A stretch of 64,000 bases of DNA from positions 85,973 to 149,972 of the forward strand of contig JYJN01000149.1 of NCBI GenBank assembly GCA_003263845.1. Reading direction: 5' to 3'. Of this stretch, positions 48,812-58,349 are shown piece by piece (position 1 is the stretch's first letter; each line of letters starts with the position of its first letter). The notes beneath the pieces were generated by a model that was given only the letters and a program-made list of their open reading frames with translations, made no database searches and was not told the DNA's origin. The stretch is from Vibrio aestivus (GTDB lineage Bacteria > Pseudomonadota > Gammaproteobacteria > Enterobacterales > Vibrionaceae). Made by a program: the position numbers and the translations under genes.

Positions 48812-48850
48812 TCTTTATCTTTATCTTTATCTTTATCTTTATCTTTATCT
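48808..48850. repeat. Seven tandem copies of the hexamer TTTATC
   Basis: A perfect simple-sequence repeat of 43 bases between convergent genes. Its last bases form part of the K+ channel stop codon (48849-48851). Confidence 0.95.
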
Positions 48851-49913
48851 AGTCGATTTTCGCCCAGTCAAAGAAATCTATACGTTCATCCGCAATGTAG
48901 AAGAGTTTGTGTTTTGGTTCTACCAATACATCGAGTTCTGGATTGAGCTCTATTCCTTCTCCTCGGTCGATGCCGATAAGCGTTGATTGATAGTCTTTTT
49001 TCATAAAGTGGAACAGAGACTCCAGTGATCGGTTCTTTTCGCCTTCTGGGTAAACAGTAGAATACTGTGTCATCCCTTTGGTTGAGGCCAAAAGCTCCTG
49101 ATGCAAAGCGCTCGAACCCGGATCAACCGCCGCTTTTGCTAACATTTCCGCACCGACCGCTGGGATACATTCAGCATTGGGGCAATGCTGGCTGAGTAGC
49201 CGACTTAGCGCTTCATCTTTGAAATAAGCCAGTAAGTGGGCATTTGGATTCTCATTTGCACAATAGAGCGCCGCTGAGAGCGTGATATCATCTTCTAAAT
49301 TATCGACCACAATGCAACTGGCACTCGATAGGTTGGCATTTTTCATTTCAAGTTCGTCGGTATAGCTGGTTACTCGCACAAAACCGATCTCGCCAGGTAA
49401 CGGGTTTTCGATATCAGAGCGGCTACACAATACTATTGGGCGTTTGCCCGTTTCCTCATGCTGAAGCATACGAATAAGGTTCATGGTGCGTTGACCATTC
49501 CAACCCAGCAGCAGAATATGATTGTCCATTTTAAGCTTCCTTTTACCCAATACGCCTGCGCGCCAATAATCAATCGCAACGGTCGCGATTCTTCCCAATA
49601 GCGCCGCAAATAAGCTCAACCCACCGGGAATGATAAATAAGATGACTACCCATTTTCCTGCACTGGTTACGGGTGAGTAATCGCCATAACCCACGGTCGA
49701 GGCCGTTACCATCAAGTAGTAAAGAAATAGCGTAATATCTGAGGTGAGCTCTTGCTCACCAGCCCAAATCAAAAGTAACCAAGAGATGATGATATAGACC
49801 AGCAACAAAACCATCAGGTTTCGGTTATTCAACTCAAACAGCTTGTTACCCATCCATCGACGTAGTTGTAGCCAAATAGCCATTGTGTTCCCTACCGCTG
49901 TTTTGTTCTTCAC
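48849..49913 (-). CDS. Potassium channel protein with RCK/TrkA-N domain
   Basis: A 354-aa two-TM K+ channel subunit: TM1 (~33-52), pore loop with selectivity filter TVGYGD (~77-82), TM2 (~90-115), then a cytoplasmic RCK N domain (~130-250, NHILLLGWNGQ and CIVVDNLEDD) and a short RCK C-like part. The layout is that of MthK-type ligand-gated channels. The gating ligand cannot be read from the sequence. The start is ATG 49913; MAIWLQL (49883) is an alternative. Confidence 0.88.
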   Translation of the reverse strand: MKNKTAVGNTMAIWLQLRRWMGNKLFELNNRNLMVLLLVYIIISWLLLIWAGEQELTSDITLFLYYLMVTASTVGYGDYSPVTSAGKWVVILFIIPGGLSLFAALLGRIATVAIDYWRAGVLGKRKLKMDNHILLLGWNGQRTMNLIRMLQHEETGKRPIVLCSRSDIENPLPGEIGFVRVTSYTDELEMKNANLSSASCIVVDNLEDDITLSAALYCANENPNAHLLAYFKDEALSRLLSQHCPNAECIPAVGAEMLAKAAVDPGSSALHQELLASTKGMTQYSTVYPEGEKNRSLESLFHFMKKDYQSTLIGIDRGEGIELNPELDVLVEPKHKLFYIADERIDFFDWAKID

Positions 49914-49933
49914 AACATCTTGCCATAGCCTAT

Positions 49934-49963
49934 AAAAAAAAAGCTAGCCCAAAAGGCTAGCTT
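49934..49963 (-). terminator. Terminator after nadA
   Basis: AAGCTAGCC/GGCTAGCTT hairpin. The minus-strand 3' side is a run of nine T. Confidence 0.92.
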
Positions 49964-49996
49964 ATTGATAAATCGATTAGATTCTATTTTGAGATT

Positions 49997-51058
49997 CTAT
50001 GCGTTACCCTTCACTTGCATGTTAAGTTCTTCTGCAAACTTTAGCATACGATTCAATGGGGTAAGTGACTTAACACGAAGCTCTTCGTCGACAAAGATTT
50101 CATGCTCTTTGCCCCCCTCTTTAAGTGCCGCTTCGATCGCTTTGAGACCATTCATGGCCATCCAAGGGCAATGCGCACAGCTGCGACATGTAGCACCAGC
50201 ACCTGCTGTTGGCGCTTCAATCAGCTCTTTCTCAGGAACCAATTGTTGCATCTTGAAGAAGATACCCTTATCGGTAGCAACAATAAGCTGCTTGTTAGGT
50301 AACTCTTTGGCCGCCTTAATCAGCTGACTGGTTGAACCTACTGCATCGGCTAGCTCGACCACGCTCGCTGGAGATTCAGGGTGAACAAGAATCGCAGCAT
50401 CTTCGTAAACCGATTTCATCTTACGCAGTGCATCGGCTGAGAACTCGTCGTGCACAATACACTCACCTTGCCATAGCAGCATGTCTGCGCCGGTTTGATT
50501 CGCAATGTAAGAACCGAGGTGGCGGTCTGGACCCCAGATGATTGGCTTATCTTCTGAATCTAAGTGCTCAACGATCTCGAGAGCAATACTGGACGTAACT
50601 ACCCAATCCGCACGCGCTTTAACGGCTGCAGATGTATTAGCATAAACGACAACAGTGTGATCAGGGTGAGCATCACAAAACTCAGTGAACTTGTCGGCTG
50701 GGCAGCCTAAGTCAAGCGAACACTCAGCTTCGAGTGTTGGCATTAAGATGGTTTTTTCTGGCGTTAAAATCTTCGCCGACTCACCCATGAAACGAACACC
50801 GGCAATGATCAAAGTACTGGCTGGATGACGATTACCAAACTTAGCCATTTCCAATGAGTCACCAACAAAGCCGCCTGTCTCTTCTGCTAGCGCCTGAATC
50901 TCTGGATCGGTGTAGTAATGGGCAATCAATACCGCATCACGCTCTTTTAGTAGAGACTTAATAGACGCAAGGTATGTCTGACGCTCGTCGTCAGTTAAAG
51001 CGATGGGCTTAGGAGGAAAAGGGTATACAGTTTCGATTTTGTCTAAAATGTGGCTCAT
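49997..51058 (-). CDS. nadA: Quinolinate synthase NadA
   Basis: A 353-aa enzyme that condenses iminoaspartate with dihydroxyacetone phosphate to quinolinate in NAD synthesis. It carries a [4Fe-4S] cluster, whose Cys ligands are in the ECSLDLGCP region and [11 protein letters not shown] near residue ~295. Other markers are [12 protein letters not shown] and [15 protein letters not shown] 51058 (MSHILDKIE) is the family-like start; the upstream in-frame codons give a basic non-conserved leader. Confidence 0.96.
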   Translation of the reverse strand: MSHILDKIETVYPFPPKPIALTDDERQTYLASIKSLLKERDAVLIAHYYTDPEIQALAEETGGFVGDSLEMAKFGNRHPASTLIIAGVRFMGESAKILTPEKTILMPTLEAECSLDLGCPADKFTEFCDAHPDHTVVVYANTSAAVKARADWVVTSSIALEIVEHLDSEDKPIIWGPDRHLGSYIANQTGADMLLWQGECIVHDEFSADALRKMKSVYEDAAILVHPESPASVVELADAVGSTSQLIKAAKELPNKQLIVATDKGIFFKMQQLVPEKELIEAPTAGAGATCRSCAHCPWMAMNGLKAIEAALKEGGKEHEIFVDEELRVKSLTPLNRMLKFAEELNMQVKGNA

Positions 51059-51144
51059 TGCTCTTGCTCTACGCAACTTCTTTTTAATCCGAGCATTGTA
51101 CACCTTAACGTTAGCTTGGATCAAAGGCGATTAAACGTAAAAAG

Positions 51145-51168
51145 AAAGAGGTGCTAAAAGCACCTCTT
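51145..51168 (-). terminator. Terminator of the Tol-Pal operon
   Basis: GAGGTGCT/AGCACCTC hairpin between cpoB and nadA. The minus strand continues TTTCTTTTT. Confidence 0.8.
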
Positions 51169-51186
51169 CGTCAACATAATAAGCGT

Positions 51187-51963
51187 TTACTTCATGCGGC
51201 TTTCGGCAAGCTTTGCCGAGGCGCTAGTTGGGTGCTCATCAATCACTTGTTGATAGTACTTTGTAGCGGCTTCAGCGTTATTATTACGAGCGGCCAAATC
51301 ACCGAGCTTAACAAGGGCATCCGCTCGCTTGTTAGAGTTCTCGTAAGTAATAACGGCTGCAAAACTCTTAACCGCTTCTTTGTCTTGCTTCTTAGCAAAG
51401 TGAAGTTGGCCTAGCCAGTAATGGGCATTAGGCGCAAATGCTGAATCAGGGTAATCTTTTTGGAATTGTTGCAACGCGACAATCGCACCAGAGTAATCAC
51501 GCTTGTCTAGAATCAGGTCAACGGCATTCTGATAGGCAGTTTGCTCGTCGATGTCACTACTAAACGTTCCTTGAGGTTCTTCTACCACTTCGCTAGGAGA
51601 AACCGCTGCCACTGGTGGCGCAGAACGTAGTTTATCTAACTCAATAAACAACTCTCTTTGACGTTGTAGCATTTGCTCCATGTCGAAGCTGTTTTTTTCA
51701 AGTAAGCCACGTAACTCGCTAATTTCAAGCGACATTTCATCGATCTGTTGCTGCATTTGCAACTGAACACGGTTACGGTTTTGTAGGAGACGTTCTAAAC
51801 GTTCAACATCAGTTTCAGACCCGCTTGCACGCGCCGTAGTTGATGCTGTAGAGGAAGTTGTGGTGCTGTTGAGATCAGATACTGGAGCTGGTGCAGCGAA
51901 CACATGGCTCGCTGCACTTGCCAGTAACGTCAGCGTTACAACGCGCTTGAAGTTACTGAACAT
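51187..51963 (-). CDS. cpoB: CpoB (YbgF), Tol-associated cell division coordinator
   Basis: A 258-aa periplasmic protein: signal peptide (to FAAPAP), trimeric coiled coil (~50-115, RLLQNRNRVQLQMQQQIDEM), then TPR repeats (~130-255, e.g. YWLGQLHFAKKQDKEAVKSF). CpoB links TolA and PBP1B and times septal peptidoglycan synthesis with outer-membrane constriction. It is the last gene of the Tol-Pal operon and starts 15 bases after pal. Confidence 0.95.
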   Translation of the reverse strand: MFSNFKRVVTLTLLASAASHVFAAPAPVSDLNSTTTSSTASTTARASGSETDVERLERLLQNRNRVQLQMQQQIDEMSLEISELRGLLEKNSFDMEQMLQRQRELFIELDKLRSAPPVAAVSPSEVVEEPQGTFSSDIDEQTAYQNAVDLILDKRDYSGAIVALQQFQKDYPDSAFAPNAHYWLGQLHFAKKQDKEAVKSFAAVITYENSNKRADALVKLGDLAARNNNAEAATKYYQQVIDEHPTSASAKLAESRMK

Positions 51964-51978
51964 GAGGTCGGTCCTCGA

Positions 51979-52518
51979 TTAGTACACTAGAACTGCGCGG
52001 CGGTTCTTAGCGTAAACTTCTTCAGATTGACCTAGAAGAAGGGGTTTCTCTTCACCGTAGCTTACGATAGAGATTTGGTCAGCTTGAACACCTAGCGCTT
52101 GTAGGTAGTTAGCCACTGCTTGTGCACGACGCTCGCCTAGTGCGATGTTGTACTCTGGCGTACCACGCTCATCAGCGTGACCTTCGATAGTTACGCTTAG
52201 GTCAACGTTTTTGCTTAGGTATGCAGCGTGTGCAGACAGCATTTCTTCGTAATCACCAGCGATTGTTGAGTTGTCAAAAGCAAAGTAAATTGTTTGAGTT
52301 TCACGAAGTGCTTGCTCTTTAAGCTCTTGTTCAGTTAGCTGAGCGTTACCGTCGATTGGTGAAACAACCGTAGTATCAACACCGTTCGCTGAACCTTCTG
52401 CTGATTGGTTAGTTTCTGCGCCAGACGCGTTTACAGCATCATCGCTTGAGCTACATGCAGTTACTGCAAGTACTGGTAGCGCAATCATTAGCCCTTTAAG
52501 AACTTTATTAAGTTGCAT
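51979..52518 (-). CDS. pal: Pal, peptidoglycan-associated outer-membrane lipoprotein
   Basis: A 179-aa lipoprotein: signal peptide with lipobox LAVTAC (Cys ~22), a Ser/Asn-rich linker, and an OmpA C-like peptidoglycan-binding domain (~70-179) with YFAFDNSTIAGDY and IEGHADERGTPEYNIALGER. The Asp and Arg there contact diaminopimelate. Pal anchors the outer membrane to the wall and binds TolB. Confidence 0.97.
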   Translation of the reverse strand: MQLNKVLKGLMIALPVLAVTACSSSDDAVNASGAETNQSAEGSANGVDTTVVSPIDGNAQLTEQELKEQALRETQTIYFAFDNSTIAGDYEEMLSAHAAYLSKNVDLSVTIEGHADERGTPEYNIALGERRAQAVANYLQALGVQADQISIVSYGEEKPLLLGQSEEVYAKNRRAVLVY

Positions 52519-52551
52519 CTTATATTTCCTTACTATTTCTAAATTTACTTG

Positions 52552-53916
52552 CTATAAAAACGGAGACCATGCTGGTGCGCGTACACGCCCATTCGTGGCC
52601 GGTAATCTAGCTTTAAATCGCCCATCTATTGACACCATGGAAAGCACGTTTGTCTTGTTATAGATAGAACTGTATATGACCATACCGCCATTTGGCGCAA
52701 TACTAGGAGACTCGTCGAGCAAAGTCTTAGTTAGAGTTTGTAGAGCTCCTGTTTCCAAATCTTGTCTTGCCAAATTGAAACCAGAATTACTGCGATTCAC
52801 CATAATTAGGAATCGGCCATCTGGCGTAATTTGACCACCCAAGTTTTGGCTACCTTGCCAAGTTAAGCGTTTGGTCGAATTGTCGCTCAAATTTACTTGA
52901 TATATTTGCGGTTGACCACCCCGATCAGACGTAAAAATCAAGGATTTACCGTCTGGATGCCAAAATGGTTCTGTATTATTTGATCTGCCGCGCGTTATCT
53001 GAGTTAACTTCTTGGTGTTTAGATCGAACACATAAGTGTGCAAGCTACCCGTTTTCGAAAGAACTAACGCTAACTTACTGCCATCAGGGGAGAATCTTGG
53101 CGCACCATTATGACGCGGGTATGACGTTACCTTTTCACGCTCACCCGTATAGATATTCATAATGAAGATTTCAGCTTGGCCGTTTTGGAAACTTACGTAA
53201 GCTAGTTTTTGGCCATCTGGAGACCACGCTGGCGACATCAGTGGTTGCTTTGAACGCAGCACCAAACGCTCGTTATATCCATCGTAGTCAGCGACGCGCA
53301 ATTGATACGGGTATTGGTTCTCATCCTGAACAACAACGTAAGCGATGCGAGTTAAGAATGCACCACGCTCGCCCGTTAGCTGTTCATACACTAAGTCTGA
53401 AATACGGTGAGCATATTCGCGAAGTCGCGGGCCAGGAACGGTTGCTCGTTTGTTAAACAGAACATGATCTTTGGAGCTGACCAGTTGCCCATCGCTTAAC
53501 GCTCGACTTTGGCCATTGGTCAACTGACCACGAACCACGTCAACCAATTGATAGTTAATCGTGTATGAACCTTCAGCAGTTTGAGTAATGCTACCGGTAA
53601 GCAGTGCGTCTACACCTAACGCAGTCCAGGCTTCAAAGTCGACTTCTGACTCGCTGAATGGCGTTTGTGGCATACGGTTAACATCAACAGGGCTGAACTT
53701 ACCACTGCGTTGAAGATCCGATGCGATGACTGCAGAGACATCTTGCGGAAGTTTCCCTTCACCTTCCCAACTAAACGGAACAATGGCGATTGGCCTCGCG
53801 GAATCAATACCATCGGTAATGACCAGCTCAAGCGCCGCGTTAGCGATCTGTAAGCTACTCGCTACAAAAAATAAGCAGCTCAATAGCATCCTTTTTAATG
53901 TGACTTGCTTTAACAC
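52552..53916 (-). CDS. tolB: TolB, periplasmic beta-propeller protein
   Basis: A 454-aa protein with a signal peptide, an N-terminal alpha/beta domain (~25-165) and a six-bladed propeller built of PD40 repeats ([46 protein letters not shown]). It binds Pal and TolA in the Tol system. The gene is intact and follows tolA by 13 bases. Confidence 0.97.
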   Translation of the reverse strand: MLKQVTLKRMLLSCLFFVASSLQIANAALELVITDGIDSARPIAIVPFSWEGEGKLPQDVSAVIASDLQRSGKFSPVDVNRMPQTPFSESEVDFEAWTALGVDALLTGSITQTAEGSYTINYQLVDVVRGQLTNGQSRALSDGQLVSSKDHVLFNKRATVPGPRLREYAHRISDLVYEQLTGERGAFLTRIAYVVVQDENQYPYQLRVADYDGYNERLVLRSKQPLMSPAWSPDGQKLAYVSFQNGQAEIFIMNIYTGEREKVTSYPRHNGAPRFSPDGSKLALVLSKTGSLHTYVFDLNTKKLTQITRGRSNNTEPFWHPDGKSLIFTSDRGGQPQIYQVNLSDNSTKRLTWQGSQNLGGQITPDGRFLIMVNRSNSGFNLARQDLETGALQTLTKTLLDESPSIAPNGGMVIYSSIYNKTNVLSMVSIDGRFKARLPATNGRVRAPAWSPFL

Positions 53917-53929
53917 AGGACGGTTCCTT

Positions 53930-55000
53930 TTACTCTGGTGTTACTGTTAGGTTGATGTTTTTCAGTTGCTCAACGACATCAGGTTCATTGTCTGGCAATG
54001 GAAAGGTTCGAACTTGAGCAACTGCACTTTTCGTTGCAGCGCATAAGCGATCATCACCTTCCATTACGTTGAGACTGCTCAAGATTGCGCCTGAACCCGT
54101 TGGGATCAAGCGCAGATTAACTCGGCAGGACTTTCCCCGAAAGCTGTCCTCTATTCTTAGGTGCTGCCTAATGAGTTGCGTATAAACCGAGCCATAATGA
54201 GCAACTTGGTCGTTTACAAATCTTGCTCGAGCAGAGTTGTTATTCGCTGCTTCAGACTCAAGACCTGCAAAGATGTCATTCAATGCCGCTTCTTGCTCCT
54301 TGCGCTCTCGCTCAATTCGCTCAAGACGTTCTTTCTCTTTGCGTGCTTTCTCGGCCGCTTCTTTCGCCGCCTTTTCCTTCGCTATACGTTCTTTTCTCAG
54401 CCCTTTCTGCGGCTTCTTTTTCACGTTGCGCACGCTCAGCAGCCTCTTTCGCGGCTTTTTTCACGCTCAATTCGTTGTTGCTCAGCTTTAGCCGCTGCCG
54501 CTTCCTTAGCGACCCGCTCCTGTTCTGCTTTGCGAATCGCTTCTTCTTTCTTCTTACGCTCGGCTTCTAACTTCTTAGCCTGTTCACGCTCTTTACGAAC
54601 ACGCTCTTCTTCCACTTTGCGCTCTTTCTCTTTCTGAACACGTTGCTTTTCTGCCTCACGAGCGGCTTTTGCTTCTCTAGCTTGCTGCTCTTTTAGCTCG
54701 CGAATGCGTTCTTCTTCAGCACGGCGGTTCTTCTCAAGCTGCTCGCTTTCACGCCTTAGCTTATCAAGCGCTCTTGCTCTTTTTTCGCTGCCGCTTCACG
54801 CTGGCTGCGAATCTGTTGAGCCTGCTTTCGCACGAGATCTGGGTCGATGACAACGGCTTGAACCATCTGCCACTTGGCTCGGGCTTAGACATTGTAAAGT
54901 CTGTACCCCAAAGCAAAGCGGCAATCAGACCGGCGTGGAGGCCGAACGAGATCGCAAGTGGCTTAGTGTAGCTAGTTTTGGTTGATTTGAGGCTTTTCAT
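53930..55000 (-). CDS. tolA: TolA, inner-membrane to outer-membrane linker (four frameshifts)
   Basis: The N-terminal TM segment ([20 protein letters not shown]) starts at ATG 55000. A long Lys/Glu/Ala/Arg-rich helical domain II follows (54400-54880), then a C-terminal domain III ([38 protein letters not shown]). The frame breaks four times: single-base losses near 54868 and 54770, and extra A near 54455 and 54398. The two losses and two gains cancel, so the repaired gene is 356 aa, a normal TolA. TolA couples the TolQR motor to TolB-Pal across the periplasm. Flanking operon genes are in the canonical order, so gene loss is unlikely. Confidence 0.92.
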
Positions 55001-55030
55001 AAATCCTATGAAACTACTGTCCAATATCCG

Positions 55031-55471
55031 TTATTTAATGTCCGTAAGAAGACCAACCTTCTCGATGCCTGCTTGGTTAAGCTCATCAAGAATCAAGACC
55101 ACTTCTGCGTAAGGTGTCATCGCATCCCCGCCGACGGCAACAGGCGAGTCTGGCTTGAGTGACAACTCAGCTCGGACACGTACAATGATGTCTTGCAGTG
55201 AAAGTCCTCGCTGTACTTCATTGTCATTCACGCTAAGGCCTAGGTTTCCATCGCGATCGATCTCTACAATGATAAAGCTACTTTCACTTTCACCTGCTAG
55301 GTCACTGGCTGGAGTCGAAGACGAGGTCTTTGGCAGCTCGACCTCAACACCCTGAGTAATAAACGGAGATGTCGCCATAAAAATGATAAGAAGTACCAGC
55401 ATGACATCAATGTAAGGCACTACGTTGATCTCTGCCGTCATCTTACGCTTTTTACGCTGATAACCTGCCAT
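55031..55471 (-). CDS. tolR: TolR, proton-motive motor subunit
   Basis: A 146-aa ExbD/TolR protein. Its single TM helix carries the essential Asp in VVPYIDVMLVLLIIFMATSP, followed by a periplasmic domain. It works with TolQ to energise TolA. It begins 2 bases after the tolQ stop and is intact. Confidence 0.97.
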   Translation of the reverse strand: MAGYQRKKRKMTAEINVVPYIDVMLVLLIIFMATSPFITQGVEVELPKTSSSTPASDLAGESESSFIIVEIDRDGNLGLSVNDNEVQRGLSLQDIIVRVRAELSLKPDSPVAVGGDAMTPYAEVVLILDELNQAGIEKVGLLTDIK

Positions 55472-55473
55472 GC

Positions 55474-56156
55474 TTACTCCCTGCCAGCCATTGCTTGGCG
55501 GTGAAGAATGCTATGGAACTCTTCTGAAAAAGTCGCGTAGTTATGCTCAAGCTTACTTACACGGCTACTAAAACGGTTGTAGGCCATAACGGCCGGGATT
55601 GCAGCAAAAAGACCCATGGCCGTTGCGATCAAGCTTCTGCAATACCTGGTGCGACCATTTGCAGCGTTGCCTGCTTCACTTCGCCTAGAGCGATAAACGC
55701 ATGCATGATGCCCCAAACCGTACCAAATAGGCCGATGTATGGACTGATGGAACCGACTGTCGCAAGGAAAGGTAAGTTGGTTTCCATATCATCCACTTCA
55801 CGCGCTACAGCCACACGCATCGCGCGGCCTGTTCCTTCCATTACGAAGTCTGGTGACGCAGAGTTTGTTTTTCTTAAACGAGCAAACTCAGTAAAGCCCG
55901 AATAGAAAATTTCTTCGGTGCCTGAAAGCTCGTCTTTACGCTTTTTCACATCTTGATAAAGCACAGATAAGTCGGAGCCCGACCAAAACTTATCTTCAAA
56001 CTCATCCGCGTCTTTCGCGGCTTGAGAAAGTACTTTGCTGCGTTTGATGATCATCGCCCATGAAACAACTGACATGCCCATCAGTATTGCCATGACCAGC
56101 TGAACAAGAATGCTGGCTTCAAGGAATAGGTCTAAGAAAGAAATATCAGCGGTCAC
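55474..56156 (-). CDS. tolQ: TolQ, proton channel subunit (one frameshift)
   Basis: A MotA/TolQ/ExbB family protein with three TM helices. The C-terminal half [20 protein letters not shown] is split by one missing T near 55632; repair gives 227 aa, the usual size. ATG 56156 ([11 protein letters not shown]) matches the family start and overlaps ybgC by 11 bases. TolQ forms the motor with TolR. Confidence 0.95.
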
Positions 56157-56565
56157 TTGAGGTAAACTCCAATACGATTGATTGAGGGATTGCGGTTGGT
56201 CGCATTCGTTGATTATCGATACATGCTACCTTAACCATTGCTTTACACAATATTTTGCCATTAGGATTTGCGATCTCCTGACAAAATGTCAGGGAGGCCT
56301 TCTTTAATTCAGAAATTGTCGTTATTACTGTGAGGTGATCGTCAAGTTTTGCGCCTTGCAGGAAATCAATATCCATATGTCGGACAACAAACCCGATGTT
56401 TTGTTCAAGCAACACTTGTTGTGAAACACCAATACTTCTCAAAAGCTCGGTTCGGGCTCGTTCAAAGTACTTGAGATAGTTAGAGTGGTATACGACGCCG
56501 CCTGCATCTGTGTCTTCATAATATACGGTAACAGGCCAGCGAAATGTGGAATTCTGTAAGTCCAA
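56146..56565 (-). CDS. ybgC: YbgC, acyl-CoA thioesterase of the Tol-Pal operon
   Basis: A 139-aa hot-dog fold thioesterase. Its active-site region is [20 protein letters not shown], with catalytic Asp, near residue 15-35. It is the first gene of the tol-pal operon in most gammaproteobacteria and links to phospholipid metabolism. Intact. Confidence 0.96.
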   Translation of the reverse strand: MDLQNSTFRWPVTVYYEDTDAGGVVYHSNYLKYFERARTELLRSIGVSQQVLLEQNIGFVVRHMDIDFLQGAKLDDHLTVITTISELKKASLTFCQEIANPNGKILCKAMVKVACIDNQRMRPTAIPQSIVLEFTSSDR

Positions 56566-56662
56566 AACAATTCCATTTAGATAACAAACAATTGGTGAAT
56601 ACTATACCGCAGTTTATTGGGGAGAGTGCAAGTTCTATTAACGGTTTTCCGACTAGAAAGGT

Positions 56663-56699
56663 AAAAAATTAGCACTAACTCATAGGAGTAGTGCTAACT
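56663..56699 (-). terminator. Terminator of the cytochrome bd operon
   Basis: TTAGCACTA/TAGTGCTAA stem. The minus-strand 3' side is a run of six T. It lies ~90 bases past ybgE. Confidence 0.85.
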
Positions 56700-56785
56700 T
56701 GAAAAATTTATCGCCACAGAGTGTCAATATTTGTTACGAGCTGTGTTGTCAGCGGCATAGTTTTCCTACGCACAAGTAAATAGAC

Positions 56786-57088
56786 CTAAAGTAAGTAGGC
56801 CACCGTCAAATACAGCAAGATGAGTAGGCTAAAGATTGGGCTAAAGAATAGTTGCCACACCCAATGTCTTGGAGTGAAACCTATGCCAAACACCATGCTT
56901 GAGCAAAATGCCCAAATCATCAGCGGTGATATGGTGGCGTTAAAACCACCGATCGCCTCTGAGTAAACCCTAGGTTCCCACATCAGCATAGCGACATGAA
57001 AGAAGCCCAAGATCAAGGATAAAGCTCTAAACAGAGCTTTATCCAAAGGCTGGTGCACCTTGGCAATCTTTTGCGCCAAGTTACTCAC
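56786..57088 (-). CDS. ybgE: YbgE, cytochrome bd operon membrane protein
   Basis: A 100-aa protein with three TM helices, of the cyd operon YbgE family (FFHVAMLMWEPRVYSEAIGG is typical). The role is poorly defined; the gene always accompanies cydABX. It starts with GTG 57088, overlapping the cydX stop by 8 bases. Confidence 0.9.
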   Translation of the reverse strand: MSNLAQKIAKVHQPLDKALFRALSLILGFFHVAMLMWEPRVYSEAIGGFNATISPLMIWAFCSSMVFGIGFTPRHWVWQLFFSPIFSLLILLYLTVAYLL

Positions 57089-57188
57089 TATCTTTATCCA
57101 TCATCTCTGAGTGCTCTAACCATAGAGCGTTGATGATGCCGAATGCACAAGCCAAAAGTACACCCAAAATCCAAGCGAAATACCACAT
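57081..57188 (-). CDS. cydX: CydX, small subunit of cytochrome bd-I oxidase
   Basis: A 35-aa single-TM protein read from the sequence: ATG at 57188, TAA at 57081-57083. It begins MWYFAWILGVLLACAFGIIN, the CydX signature, and ends in an acidic tail (EHSEMMDKDSE). CydX stabilises the haem groups of the CydAB oxidase. It is 10 bases after cydB. Confidence 0.95.
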   Translation of the reverse strand: MWYFAWILGVLLACAFGIINALWLEHSEMMDKDSE

Positions 57189-57198
57189 AATTTAGCTC

Positions 57199-58333
57199 CT
57201 AGTACAATGAGTTCTTGTTGTCTTCGATAAACTTGTCGTTCAGACGACCAAACATTTTGTAGTACGTCCACGTCGTGTACCCCAAGATAACTGGAACCAT
57301 AACAAACGCTACGCCTGTCATCAGATTCAGAGTCAGCTCAGATGACGTCGCATCCCACATCGTCAAGCTGTGAGAGGCTTCTCTACTTGAAGGCATGATG
57401 AATGGGAACATCGCAAGACCGGCTGTAAAGATCACGCCAGCATTACCTAAACTCGATGTCAGGAATGCAAGGCCACACTTTTCAAAGCGAGACGCCAATA
57501 CCGCTAGCAGCGGCATTACCACGCCTAACGCTGGTGCTAACCACATCAGTGGGTAAGCTGCAAAGTTACGCATCCACGCACCCTGTTCCACCGCCACTTC
57601 TTTATTTAGTGGTTTGAAGCTGCGCCAGTATCCAATGCGCTCGTGACAATGTAGCCGTCGATGTTCTGAATCCAAAATCCTGCCGCTACAAACGTCGCCA
57701 CAGTCAATAGCCCCATCAACTGAGCAACACTTCGTGCACGGGTGTGAACTTCGTCGGTTGTCTTCATTTGAAGCCAAGTCGCACCTTGTAAGATGATCAT
57801 CGACAAGCTCACCACACCACATAGCAATGCGAATGGGTTTAGCAGGCCAAAGAACGTACCATGATAAGTCGGCATTAAAAACTCGTTCAGTTCGAATGGT
57901 ACACCTTGAAGAAGATTACCAAATGCCACACCAAAGATGATTGGCGGAACAAAGCCACTGATCGAGATACAAATATCCCAAGTGCTACGCCATTTTGGAT
58001 CTTCAATTTTTGAACGGTAATCAAGGCCAATTGGGCGAAGCCACAATGCCGCTAGCGTTACGTACATCGCTAGGTAGAAACCTGAAAAAGACGTTGCGTA
58101 AACTAAAGGCCAAGCGGCGAACAACGCACCACCTGCTGTAATTAACCAAACTTGGTTACCATCCCAGTGCGGCGCAATTGAGTTAATCATAACGCGACGC
58201 TCGTTATCCGTTTTGCCGATAACAGGTACTAGGCACCTACGCCCATATCAAATCCATCTGTAACCGCGAAGCCTACTAGAAGAACACCAATAAGGATCCA
58301 CCAGATTAATCGCAGAATTTCGTAATCAAACAT
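57199..58333 (-). CDS. cydB: CydB, cytochrome bd ubiquinol oxidase subunit II (two frameshifts)
   Basis: ATG 58333 ([20 protein letters not shown]). One missing C near 58236 ([20 protein letters not shown] expected) and one near 57615 ([15 protein letters not shown] expected). Repair gives 378 aa, matching E. coli CydB (379). Eight or nine TM helices; [12 protein letters not shown] is conserved. It pairs with CydA in the high-affinity quinol oxidase and begins 16 bases after the cydA stop. Confidence 0.95.
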
Positions 58334-58349
58334 TATTCTCTCTCCTTAC

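Noticed and set aside
54161..54637. Several long plus-strand ORFs rich in Ser, Arg and Phe
   Set aside because: They are antisense shadows of the Lys/Glu/Ala-rich domain of tolA.
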